Source: Erysipelotrichaceae bacterium (GTDB lineage: Bacteria > Bacillota_I > Bacilli_A > Erysipelotrichales > Erysipelotrichaceae). From it: DNA of 5,350 nucleotides. The position numbers and the translations under genes are program-made. The notes beneath the pieces are model-generated. The model did no database searches. It had not been told where the DNA came from and worked only from the letters and a program-made list of their open reading frames with translations. Within the stretch, counting starts at the first letter, position 1. Every line of letters begins with the position of its first letter. Positions 1 through 5,350 of the stretch are shown piece after piece. The stretch covers positions 1 to 5,350 of the forward strand of contig DMBB01000377.1 in assembly GCA_003446295.1 (NCBI GenBank), in the 5' to 3' direction.

Positions 1-1039
1 ACGGATAGAAGTCCTTCATATTCTCACAAACGACATCGACCAGTTCGTAAAGGAACGGTTTGTCAATGCCGATGTTGCGGCCATAGCGCATTGCCCTTCT
101 AAGGACACGGCGCAGGACATAGCCTCTTCCTTCATTGGAGAACGTAGCACCATCCGCAAGTGCGAATGTGACAGTTCTGATATGGTCGGCAATGACACGG
201 TAAGCCATCTTGTATTCAGGATCGCTGTAAGGATGCTTTGAGAACTTCTCTGCCGCATGAATGATCGGCAGGAAAAGGTCTGTATCAAAGTTTGTTTCCC
301 CGTCCTGGATCAGGCATACCAGACGTTCCAGTCCCATGCCTGTATCAATGTTCTTCTGCGGCAGTTCTTTGTACTGGCTGCGTTCCAGTTCACCCGGACG
401 GCAGTCATACTGTGAGAATACGATGTTCCAGACTTCGATGTATCTGTCATTTTCAATATCCTCAAAGAACAGCTTTTCACCAAGGCCTTTCGGGTCGTAT
501 TTTTCTCCGCGGTCATAATACAGTTCCGTATCCGGTCCGCCGGGGCCTTCACCGATCTCCCAGAAATTGTCATATGTCTTTCTGATGTGCGTCGGATCCA
601 TTCCGACCTTCACCCACAGATCATATGCTTCATCATCATCGGGATATACCGTGACATAAAGTCTCTTGGGATCAAATCCGATCCATTCCGGACTTGTCAG
701 GAATTCCCATGCCCAGGGGATCGCTTCCTGCTTGAAATAGTCGCCGATCGAGAAGTTGCCGAGCATTTCGAAGAATGTATGATGTCTCGCTGTCTTGCCG
801 ACATTTTCAATATCATTCGTACGGATCGATTTCTGTGCATTGCAGATACGGTTGCTGGCAGGCTTTTCCGTTCCGTCAAAGTATTTTTTCAGTGCGGATA
901 CGCCGGCATTGATCCACAGCAGTGTCGGATCATCATGAGGGATCAGACTTGCGCCCGGTTCGACCATGCAGCCTTTGGTTTTGAAGAAATCCAGGAACAT
1001 CTGTCTGACCTGGTTTCCTGTCAGTTGTTTGTTACTCAT
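1..1039 (-). CDS. alaS: Alanyl-tRNA synthetase, N-terminal catalytic part (3' end off the window)
   Basis: Cytoplasmic class II aminoacyl-tRNA synthetase that charges tRNA-Ala with alanine using ATP. The 346 residues visible in the window read without a stop. They begin [19 protein letters not shown], the usual AlaRS N-terminus. Class II motif 2 lies around residues 73-96 (R73 and [12 protein letters not shown] at 85-96). Motif 3 is the glycine/arginine signature DTGMGLERL at 232-240. The RVIADHIR (281-288) and GRGYVLRR (305-312) segments that follow the catalytic core are also typical. Full-length AlaRS is usually about 870-880 residues, so the editing domain and C-terminal domain lie beyond the left edge. 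The ATG at 1037-1039 is chosen because GGAGG (complement of 1049-1053) sits nine bases upstream and the start follows the T-box terminator directly. The GPGGPDTE loop (165-172) has Gly and Asp where many bacterial enzymes have Cys; as far as I recall this is common in Firmicutes, so it is not a defect. Expression is expected to respond to uncharged tRNA-Ala through the leader. Confidence 0.98.
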   Translation of the reverse strand, partial: MSNKQLTGNQVRQMFLDFFKTKGCMVEPGASLIPHDDPTLLWINAGVSALKKYFDGTEKPASNRICNAQKSIRTNDIENVGKTARHHTFFEMLGNFSIGDYFKQEAIPWAWEFLTSPEWIGFDPKRLYVTVYPDDDEAYDLWVKVGMDPTHIRKTYDNFWEIGEGPGGPDTELYYDRGEKYDPKGLGEKLFFEDIENDRYIEVWNIVFSQYDCRPGELERSQYKELPQKNIDTGMGLERLVCLIQDGETNFDTDLFLPIIHAAEKFSKHPYSDPEYKMAYRVIADHIRTVTFALADGATFSNEGRGYVLRRVLRRAMRYGRNIGIDKPFLYELVDVVCENMKDFYP

Positions 1040-1056
1040 TTTTGTTTTCCTCCAAT

Positions 1057-1085
1057 AAAAAATTCCTGTGAAATGATCACAGGAA
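1057..1085 (-). terminator. Intrinsic terminator of the alaS T-box
   Basis: In the minus-strand transcript TTCCTGTGA (1077-1085) pairs perfectly with TCACAGGAA (1063-1071). This gives a 9-bp stem with a 5-nt loop, followed by six U residues (1057-1062). It is the default OFF fold of the T-box. It probably also stops transcripts reading through from cls, because no strong terminator separates cls from the leader. Confidence 0.93.
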
Positions 1086-1273
1086 CGCTTGTGCGCGGTA
1101 CCATCCTGATTCGTATCTGCTGAAGATACGCTCTTAATTGCCCCGTAACGCGGGAAACGGTGCTGATTGGGCACTCTCGGAAGCAGCTTCATGATCCGAC
1201 TCACAGGGCTTTCACCGGCCGCCCTTTCTCTGAAGTGATCTCGTGATCATTACTAACCTTCGTCTGCGATTTC
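1057..1273 (-). promoter_or_regulatory. Alanine T-box leader (tRNA-sensing riboswitch) of alaS
   Basis: The transcript upstream of alaS carries the T-box landmarks in order. The Stem I distal part is CAGAGAAAGGG (complement of 1222-1232) followed by GGTGAAAGCCCT (1205-1216), with AGGGC/GCCCT pairing. The specifier region is GAAGCTGCTTCCGAG, placing codon GCU (Ala) at 1185-1187. A perfect 7-bp Stem III hairpin lies at 1112-1130. The conserved T-box AGGATGGTACCGCG is at 1094-1107. Its UGGU bulge pairs with ACCA, which matches the A discriminator of tRNA-Ala. The antiterminator can pair 1104-1108 with 1080-1084, and those latter bases are also needed by the terminator stem, so the two folds exclude each other. 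Known mechanism: uncharged tRNA-Ala stabilises the antiterminator and turns alaS on. The 5' boundary is inferred from the promoter position. The specifier was assigned by eye from the GAA-codon-purine context and agrees with the downstream gene. Confidence 0.95.
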
Positions 1274-1279
1274 CCCGCT

Positions 1280-1308
1280 ATGATAACACAATTTGGCAGG
1301 AACACAAA
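1280..1308 (-). promoter_or_regulatory. Probable alaS / T-box promoter
   Basis: On the minus strand a -10 box TATCAT (1280-1285) matches TATAAT at five of six positions. Seventeen bases upstream is TTTGTG (1303-1308), a weak -35; shifting one base gives TTGTGT with 16-base spacing. The predicted start near 1273 lies just before the T-box Stem I sequence, as expected. The promoter fits into the 29-base gap between cls and the leader. The -35 is poor, so this call rests on position and the -10 box. Confidence 0.55.
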
Positions 1309-1314
1309 GAAAAA

Positions 1315-2886
1315 TCACAGCATCGGCGCTACCATTCGCGCAAATCTTCCGACGCCCCGCTCAAACAGGTTCTGTCTGTACACTTCTTCATCTGTCACTT
1401 CATGACATTTTTCCAGTGTTTCCATGAAATCCTGTTCGATATCGGCAATGCATGAGGAACCGTATAAATAAGTCGCACATTCAAAATGATGATACAGACT
1501 TCTGAAATCGAGATTGATCGTTCCGACAACAGCCTTGATGTCATCCGAAACAAATACCTTGGCATGTACAAAGCCGGGCGTATATGTATAGATCCTGACG
1601 CCTGCTTTCTTCAGGATCCTGAAATATGTCTTGGCCAGCTGATAGACGACCTTCTTATCGGGGATCCCGGGAAGAATGATCCTGACATCGATGCCCTTCA
1701 GGGCTGCTGTGCGCAAAGCCATGACCATTTCATCATCAAGGATCAGATACGGAGTCATGATATGCACGTATCTGCCTGCCTGATACAGAAGATCCATATA
1801 GACGCTTTCACCGGTACGGAAATCATCAAACGGCGTATCCGCGTACGGCATGACATATCCGTCAGATGTGACCGGAACAGGCTTCACTTTCATATATTCG
1901 GCAACTTTTACTTCATGTTCCGTCAGATTCCACATTTCAAGGAACATCATTGTAAAGCTCTGCACGGCATCGCCTTCCAGTCTGATCGCAGTATCCTTCC
2001 AGTGCCCGAACCGTTCAATATGATTGATATACTCATCCGCAAGATTGACGCCTCCGTTGTAGGCGATCTGGTTGTCGATCACAAGGATCTTGCGGTGATC
2101 ACGGTAATTGTAGCTGGTAGACAGGATTGGCGTCAGCGGTGAGAACATCTTGCACTGGATCCCCAGTTTCTTCAGACGTTCCGGATAATTGTGCGGCAGT
2201 GTGGTGAATTCACACGTTCCGTCATACATGACCCTGACTTCAACACCGGCCTTCACTTTTTCGGCCAGAATGTGCAGGATGCTGCCCCACATTAATCCTT
2301 CGCCGATGATGAAATACTCCAGGAAGATGAACTTCTGAGCCTTTTCCAGATCCTTCAGCATATCCTGCCATTTATATTCACCAAGCGGATAATACTTTAC
2401 CGAAGTATTCTGGAAGACCGGATAGTTTCCGGTGCTGCTGACATAAGCTGCAGTGCCCCCTGCATCGGAATCGAGCTTTTTCAGTTCTTTCTTGGCAAAG
2501 TTGTCTTCATTGATATAATCCCTGCTGACCGTGCGTTCATCCTGGAAATATGATTTGATGGAAATAAATCCGAAATCAAGTCTTGTATACATATAAAGCA
2601 GCGCACCGATCACAGGTATTGCGGAAATGATCAGCAGCCATGTGATCTTGCCTGAGGAATCCATTTTTGAATTCACAAGGTAGATGATCACGAGTATATC
2701 AAATATAAAGATGCCGGCAGTGATCGTGGAAAGCCAGTCGTAAAACCACTGAAATACCGAGAATACCGCCAGTACGCCGATAATGAGCAGAACAATTATG
2801 ATCGATGTCCAGCTGAACAGGATCCTGCCGATTCTCGGTACTTTATTCACCAGTTTTGTCACTTTGATATCTTCATTCTGTTCCAT
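1315..2886 (-). CDS. cls: Cardiolipin synthase (phospholipase D superfamily, two HKD motifs)
   Basis: Membrane enzyme expected to make cardiolipin by condensing two phosphatidylglycerol molecules with release of glycerol. The 523-residue protein has three hydrophobic segments near the N-terminus (about 22-46, 53-71 and 81-100). These match the PLDc_N-type anchor of Firmicutes Cls, including a WLLIISAIPVIGALLY stretch. Two phospholipase D domains follow, each with a complete catalytic HxKxxxxD motif: H264/K266/D271 with downstream GGVNLADEY, and H441/K443/D448 with downstream GTINLDFRS. Length is close to the usual 480-520 of the family and nothing is missing. The ATG at 2884-2886 has AGAGG (complement of 2894-2898) seven bases upstream. 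The gene is divergent from the ABC operon and in the same orientation as alaS, whose promoter lies just past its stop. Homologues that make other phospholipids by the same chemistry cannot be excluded, but Cls is the standard call. Confidence 0.95.
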   Translation of the reverse strand: MEQNEDIKVTKLVNKVPRIGRILFSWTSIIIVLLIIGVLAVFSVFQWFYDWLSTITAGIFIFDILVIIYLVNSKMDSSGKITWLLIISAIPVIGALLYMYTRLDFGFISIKSYFQDERTVSRDYINEDNFAKKELKKLDSDAGGTAAYVSSTGNYPVFQNTSVKYYPLGEYKWQDMLKDLEKAQKFIFLEYFIIGEGLMWGSILHILAEKVKAGVEVRVMYDGTCEFTTLPHNYPERLKKLGIQCKMFSPLTPILSTSYNYRDHRKILVIDNQIAYNGGVNLADEYINHIERFGHWKDTAIRLEGDAVQSFTMMFLEMWNLTEHEVKVAEYMKVKPVPVTSDGYVMPYADTPFDDFRTGESVYMDLLYQAGRYVHIMTPYLILDDEMVMALRTAALKGIDVRIILPGIPDKKVVYQLAKTYFRILKKAGVRIYTYTPGFVHAKVFVSDDIKAVVGTINLDFRSLYHHFECATYLYGSSCIADIEQDFMETLEKCHEVTDEEVYRQNLFERGVGRFARMVAPML

Positions 2887-2953
2887 AAGGATACCTCTGT
2901 AATATTTTCATATAATGTAACTATTTTCATTCAGATGATTCTGTCACATAAAT

Positions 2954-2982
2954 ATCATAAACGAAGATCACGCAATTGAGAA
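2954..2982 (-). promoter_or_regulatory. Probable cls promoter
   Basis: On the minus strand TTCTCA (2977-2982, four of six matches to TTGACA) is followed after exactly 17 bases by TATGAT (2954-2959, five of six matches to TATAAT). The start would fall near 2947, giving a cls leader of about 60 bases. The -35 box overlaps the first copy of the GAGAATGCATA repeat. The region is AT-rich, so other -10-like strings occur and this is only the best pair I found. Confidence 0.5.
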
Positions 2983-2988
2983 TGCATA
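2978..2988. repeat. 11-base direct repeat GAGAATGCATA, copy 1
   Basis: This string is identical to 3094-3104, with 116 bases between the two starts, inside the divergent intergenic region. This copy overlaps the proposed cls -35 box. It could be a regulator-binding site, or it could be chance in AT-rich DNA. Confidence 0.4.
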
Positions 2989-2996
2989 TTCAGTGC

Positions 2997-3015
2997 GTAT
3001 ATTTTCATAATATAC
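2997..3015. repeat. Inverted repeat GTATATT-5-AATATAC
   Basis: A perfect 7-bp inverted repeat (2997-3003 with 3009-3015, loop TTCAT) is nested inside a second pair, ATCACG (2968-2973) with CGTGAT (3018-3023). There is no adjacent U-tract, so it does not look like a terminator. It lies between the two divergent promoters, where an operator would be plausible. Function is unknown. Confidence 0.4.
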
Positions 3016-3093
3016 TCCGTGATTTCTATACATAAATCAGATTTGATAAAATAACTGCTGCTGCATGTAAAATTATTCTCTTATTTCATGCGC

Positions 3094-3104
3094 GAGAATG
3101 CATA
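3094..3104. repeat. 11-base direct repeat GAGAATGCATA, copy 2
   Basis: Second identical copy of the string at 2978-2988. It is centred about 67 bases upstream of the predicted ABC-operon transcription start, a position where activators often bind. ATTCTC at 3075-3080 faces its GAGAAT half in inverted orientation. Role not known. Confidence 0.4.
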
Positions 3105-3130
3105 ACAGGCAATATTAAACCTGATAACGA

Positions 3131-3159
3131 TTGACCCCTTTCTATAGTTGAAATATAAT
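3131..3159 (+). promoter_or_regulatory. Strong sigma-A-type promoter of the ABC operon
   Basis: TTGACC (3131-3136, five of six consensus matches) and a perfect TATAAT (3154-3159) are separated by the ideal 17 bases. The start should fall near 3166, giving an untranslated leader of only about 30 bases before the ATG at 3197. That leaves no room for a T-box or other riboswitch, so control, if any, should act at transcription initiation. Confidence 0.88.
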
Positions 3160-3196
3160 AAACAACGTGAAAAATTTACATATAGGAGTTGAAAAC

Positions 3197-4177
3197 ATGA
3201 AGAAGATTACCTCAATGATACTTGCTGCAGCAGCATCAGTCAGCATGACTGCCTGCTCATCGGGAAGCCCCTCAGGCAGCGATAACAGTTCAGGAGGAGA
3301 AAGCGATACATATCTGGTCGGCGTATGCCAGCTTGTTCAGCATGTAGCACTTGATGCGGCTACAGAAGGATTTATGGATGTGCTGACTGAGGAGTTCGGC
3401 GACAAGGTCGAATTCGATGAGCAGAATGCATCCGGCGATCCTGCAACATGTTCGGTCATCGTCAATCAGTTCGTCAGTGAGAAAGTCGATCTGATGCTTG
3501 CCAATGCTACGCCTGCCCTTCAGGCTGCTGCATCTGCAACTGACAGTATCCCGGTTCTGGGCACTTCCATTACCGAATACGGCGTTGCGCTGGGAATCAG
3601 TGATTTCAACGGAACCGTCGGAACGAATGTTTCCGGCACATCTGATCTTGCGCCGCTGGGACAGCAGGCTGAAATGTTTGATGAACTGCTCCCTGATGCA
3701 AAGAACATCGGTATCCTTTACTGCTCTGCGGAAGCCAACTCCGTATATCAGGCTCAAGAAGTCAAAAAAGCACTTGAAACACTCGGCAAGACTGTTACCA
3801 TCTATACATTCTCCGATTCCAACGATGTAGCGAATGTTACCGCTACAGCCTGCAATGAAAATGACGCGCTCTATATTCCGACAGACAACACGGCCGCTTC
3901 CTCCGCTGAAGCAATCAACAACGTTGCCCTGCCTGCCGGCGTTCCCATCATTGCCGGGGAAGAAGGCCTCTGCAAAGGATGCGGCATTGCATCACTTTCC
4001 ATTGACTACTACGAACTTGGAAGAGCTACAGGTGCTATGGCTGTGCGTGTTCTGAAAGGCGAAGACATTTCAAAGATGCCGATCGAGTATTATCAGAACC
4101 CTGTAAAGAAATACAATCCCGAGATCTGCAAAGAACTCGGAATCGAAGTCCCGTCTGACTACACTGCGATTGAGTGA
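3197..4177 (+). CDS. ABC importer substrate-binding lipoprotein, ABC_sub_bind (TrpX-like) family
   Basis: Extracytoplasmic solute receptor that delivers its ligand to the permease encoded next. From the ATG at 3197 the 326-residue protein starts with a lipoprotein signal peptide: KK, a short alanine-rich hydrophobic stretch, then a lipobox MTAC with the lipidated Cys at 20. A Ser/Gly-rich tether covers about 21-36. Two periplasmic-binding-protein lobes follow. Family landmarks are the QLVQHVALDAATEGF segment at 45-59, NVSGTSD at 144-150, IGILYCSAEANSVY at 171-184, YIPTDNT at 226-232 and the DYYELGRATG region at 270-279. The ATG at 3197 is preferred over an in-frame GTG at 3167. AGGAG (3184-3188) is correctly placed for the ATG, the GTG lies at the predicted transcription start, and the shorter form gives a normal signal peptide. 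Characterised relatives bind aromatic amino acids (Trp in streptococcal TrpX), but the ligand here is not evident. The mature protein has eight cysteines, including a CKGC pair at 259-262. Confidence 0.93.
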   Translation: MKKITSMILAAAASVSMTACSSGSPSGSDNSSGGESDTYLVGVCQLVQHVALDAATEGFMDVLTEEFGDKVEFDEQNASGDPATCSVIVNQFVSEKVDLMLANATPALQAAASATDSIPVLGTSITEYGVALGISDFNGTVGTNVSGTSDLAPLGQQAEMFDELLPDAKNIGILYCSAEANSVYQAQEVKKALETLGKTVTIYTFSDSNDVANVTATACNENDALYIPTDNTAASSAEAINNVALPAGVPIIAGEEGLCKGCGIASLSIDYYELGRATGAMAVRVLKGEDISKMPIEYYQNPVKKYNPEICKELGIEVPSDYTAIE

Positions 4178-4200
4178 TCCGACAATTGATCCGGTCAACC

Positions 4201-4223
4201 CAGGGGAGCTGAATGCTCCCCTG
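4201..4223 (+). terminator. Intercistronic hairpin, likely partial terminator or mRNA stabiliser
   Basis: CAGGGGAGC (4201-4209) and GCTCCCCTG (4215-4223) form a perfect, GC-rich 9-bp stem with a 5-nt TGAAT loop, 24 bases after the binding-protein stop. The following TTCTATCTAT is pyrimidine-rich but not a real U-tract. It should therefore be a leaky terminator or a barrier to 3' exonucleases. Such elements commonly give binding proteins a molar excess over their permease. The permease ribosome binding site lies 25 bases downstream, outside the stem. Confidence 0.75.
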
Positions 4224-4257
4224 TTCTATCTATAAATAACTGCTGCTTGGAGGAAAT

Positions 4258-5229
4258 ATGAACGTAATGATTGCGGCCAGAGGCGCGCTCAGATTCAGTG
4301 ATCTGCTGGGCAATATGCCGGCCGGTATAGCACAAGGTATTATTTGGGGAATCATGGCTTTAGGTCTGTACATCACCTATCGCCTGCTGGAGGTATCCGA
4401 CCTTTCCGTTGACGGTACCTTTACGACGGGCGGAGCTGTAACAGTGATGCTGATCCTTGCCGGATGGAATCCTGTCGCTGCTGTCTGCACAGCGTTCATT
4501 GCCGGCATGGCAGCCGGTACATGCACGGGTCTTCTGCATACGGTACTCGGCATCCCGGCGATCCTGTCCGGTATCCTGACACAGTTTGCTCTATGGTCGA
4601 TCAACCTGGCGATCATGGGATTCTCTGCAAACAAGGCGCTGAACGTCAGCAAATATACATTGATGATCAGCTCACGCAATATTCAGATGGCGATCATCAT
4701 TGGCATCGTGATTGCGGTCATTCTGATCGGCATCATGTACTGGTATTTCGGTACAGAACACGGTTCCGCAATGCGTGCGACCGGATGCAATCCTGAAATG
4801 GCAAAAGCACAGGGCATCAACATCAGCGTCATGAAGGTGATCGGTCTTGCCCTTTCCAACGGTATCGTAGCATTCGCCGGCGGCCTGATGGCACAGTTCC
4901 AGGGATTTGCGGATATCAATATGGGCAAAGGCGCGATCGTCATCGGACTTGCGGCTGTCATCATCGGTGAAGTCGCAGGAGATGCCATAGCAGGCAAAAA
5001 GCTGAACTTCGCAGGCAGACTGTCATTTGTGGTAGTCGGCGGCGTCCTCTATTACCTGACTGTTGTGATCGTGCTGTGGCTGCGTCTGAATTCCAACATG
5101 CTGAAGTTCTTTACGGCAGTCATTGTAGCGGTATTCCTTGCAATACCCAATCTTACCAACTATTCGAAGAACTCCTTCAGCAAAGCAGGCAGGAATTCAC
5201 TGAAATATGTGAACGGAAAAGAGAACTGA
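4258..5229 (+). CDS. ABC importer permease, BPD_transp_2 (branched-chain/TrpY-like) family
   Basis: Integral membrane subunit that forms the transport channel for the binding protein encoded upstream. The 323-residue protein has about nine hydrophobic segments: roughly 22-42, 54-70, 73-95, 98-121, 143-163, 190-212, 224-243, 256-276 and 281-299. Recognisable family stretches are ALGLYITYRLLEVSDLSVDG (34-53), followed by TFTTGGA at 54-60. The cytoplasmic coupling loop at about 167-187 (GSAMRATGCNPEMAKAQGI) plays the part of the EAA loop that docks on the ATPase. The chosen ATG at 4258 has GGAGG (4249-4253) only four bases away. An in-frame ATG at 4267 would give a spacing of 13 bases, so the true N-terminus is uncertain by three residues. 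Conserved sequence begins near residue 20. The tail after 300 is basic and polar. Stop and next start are two bases apart, so translation is probably coupled to the ATPase. Confidence 0.94.
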   Translation: MNVMIAARGALRFSDLLGNMPAGIAQGIIWGIMALGLYITYRLLEVSDLSVDGTFTTGGAVTVMLILAGWNPVAAVCTAFIAGMAAGTCTGLLHTVLGIPAILSGILTQFALWSINLAIMGFSANKALNVSKYTLMISSRNIQMAIIIGIVIAVILIGIMYWYFGTEHGSAMRATGCNPEMAKAQGINISVMKVIGLALSNGIVAFAGGLMAQFQGFADINMGKGAIVIGLAAVIIGEVAGDAIAGKKLNFAGRLSFVVVGGVLYYLTVVIVLWLRLNSNMLKFFTAVIVAVFLAIPNLTNYSKNSFSKAGRNSLKYVNGKEN

Positions 5230-5231
5230 TC

Positions 5232-5350
5232 ATGAGTACGATGCTGGAACTTACGGGTGTCAATAAAACATTCAATCCCGGAACGATCAACGAAAAGAAA
5301 GCACTTCTGGATATCAATCTGAAAATGGAAGACGGTGACTTCGTCACTGT
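5232..5350 (+). CDS. ABC importer ATP-binding protein, first 39 codons (3' end off the window)
   Basis: Cytoplasmic ATPase that powers the importer. Only the N-terminus is present: MSTMLELTGVNKTFNPG at 1-17, then NEKKALLDINLKMEDGDFVT at 20-39. This is the standard first beta-strand region of an ABC nucleotide-binding domain. The Asn-Pro-Gly and Asn-Glu-Lys residues in the A-loop region are typical of ATPases paired with TrpX/TrpY-like partners. Walker A should begin a few residues past the window edge and cannot be checked. The ATG at 5232 follows the permease TGA by two bases. Only a weak purine-rich stretch (GGAAAAGAGAA, 5215-5225) precedes it, which suggests coupled translation. An ATG at 5241 is a less likely alternative start. 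Confidence 0.92.
   Translation, partial: MSTMLELTGVNKTFNPGTINEKKALLDINLKMEDGDFVT

Larger units (their letters stand above)
2887..3196. other. Divergent intergenic region between cls and the ABC operon
   Basis: This AT-rich stretch of about 310 bases has no credible coding sequence on either strand. It contains the cls ribosome binding site and probable promoter at its left side and the ABC-operon promoter and ribosome binding site at its right. Between them lie the GAGAATGCATA direct repeats and a nested inverted repeat. I looked for a T-box (the GGTNACCGCG-type core), another recognisable riboswitch core, a small RNA with its own terminator and a leader peptide, and saw none. Positions about 3016-3090 show no structure I can name apart from GCATG (3063-3067) facing CATGC (3087-3091). 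Confidence 0.8.

Noticed and set aside
587..1123. 178-codon open frame on the plus strand
   Set aside because: It lies opposite alaS, runs into the T-box leader, has no ribosome binding site or recognisable domain, and its composition is that of an antisense shadow.
1310..1330. Possible cls terminator at the end of the gene (AGCG-CCGA-TGCT followed downstream by five T on the minus strand)
   Set aside because: The stem is only four or five pairs including G-U pairs, lies inside the coding end and is not directly followed by the T-run; too weak to call.
1243..1455. 70-codon open frame on the plus strand
   Set aside because: It spans the alaS promoter and the cls 3' end in the antisense direction, with no ribosome binding site or family resemblance.
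1486..2142. 218-codon open frame on the plus strand
   Set aside because: Antisense to the two catalytic domains of cls, which are clearly coding on the minus strand. The His/Asp/Ile-rich translation is typical of a reversed frame.
3290..3757. 155-codon open frame on the minus strand
   Set aside because: Shadow of the binding-protein gene, whose signal peptide, lipobox and family motifs are unambiguous.
4176..4193. Short direct repeat GATCCG (4176-4181 and 4188-4193) after the binding-protein stop
   Set aside because: Six bases is within chance expectation and it has no clear relation to the hairpin that follows.
1..5350. A hidden new system (defence, mobile element, CRISPR, retron-like RNA)
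   Set aside because: Every long reading frame is accounted for by well-known housekeeping or transport families, there are no arrays or terminal repeats, and the only intergenic region above 300 bases looks like ordinary divergent promoters.

Overview
This is a chromosomal, housekeeping-type stretch from a Gram-positive (Firmicutes) bacterium. Three things point that way: a T-box leader in front of alaS, strong GGAGG-type ribosome binding sites, and a Bacillota-style cardiolipin synthase with an N-terminal membrane anchor. The AlaRS sequence and the moderate base composition suggest an anaerobic gut or oral lineage such as Erysipelotrichia or Clostridia. That placement is a guess from sequence flavour and was not tested by a search.

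Left half, minus strand. The window opens inside alaS (1-1039, catalytic half only; the rest runs off the left edge). It is preceded by a complete alanine T-box leader (about 1057-1273) with specifier codon GCU, a UGGU tRNA-end-binding bulge and an intrinsic terminator. A probable promoter lies at 1280-1308. Immediately upstream, on the same strand, is cls (1315-2886), a full-length cardiolipin synthase with two intact HKD motifs. The gap between cls and the T-box promoter is so short that cls transcripts probably run into the alaS leader.

Middle. Positions 2887-3196 form an AT-rich divergent intergenic region. It holds a plausible cls promoter (2954-2982, minus) and a near-consensus promoter for the right-hand operon (3131-3159, plus). 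It also holds an 11-base direct repeat, one copy of which overlaps the cls -35 box, and a nested inverted repeat.

Right half, plus strand. This is a three-gene ABC importer operon: a lipoprotein substrate-binding protein of the ABC_sub_bind/TrpX type (3197-4177), a nine-segment permease (4258-5229) and the first 39 codons of the ATPase (from 5232). A 9-bp perfect hairpin sits between the binding protein and permease genes and probably lowers permease/ATPase expression relative to the binding protein. The family includes aromatic amino acid importers (streptococcal TrpXYZ), but the substrate here cannot be read from sequence. Unlike many Firmicutes aromatic amino acid transport genes, this operon has no T-box and a leader of only about 30 nt.

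I found no mobile element, CRISPR array, tRNA or rRNA gene, and no strong sign of an undescribed system. The points worth a second look are regulatory.
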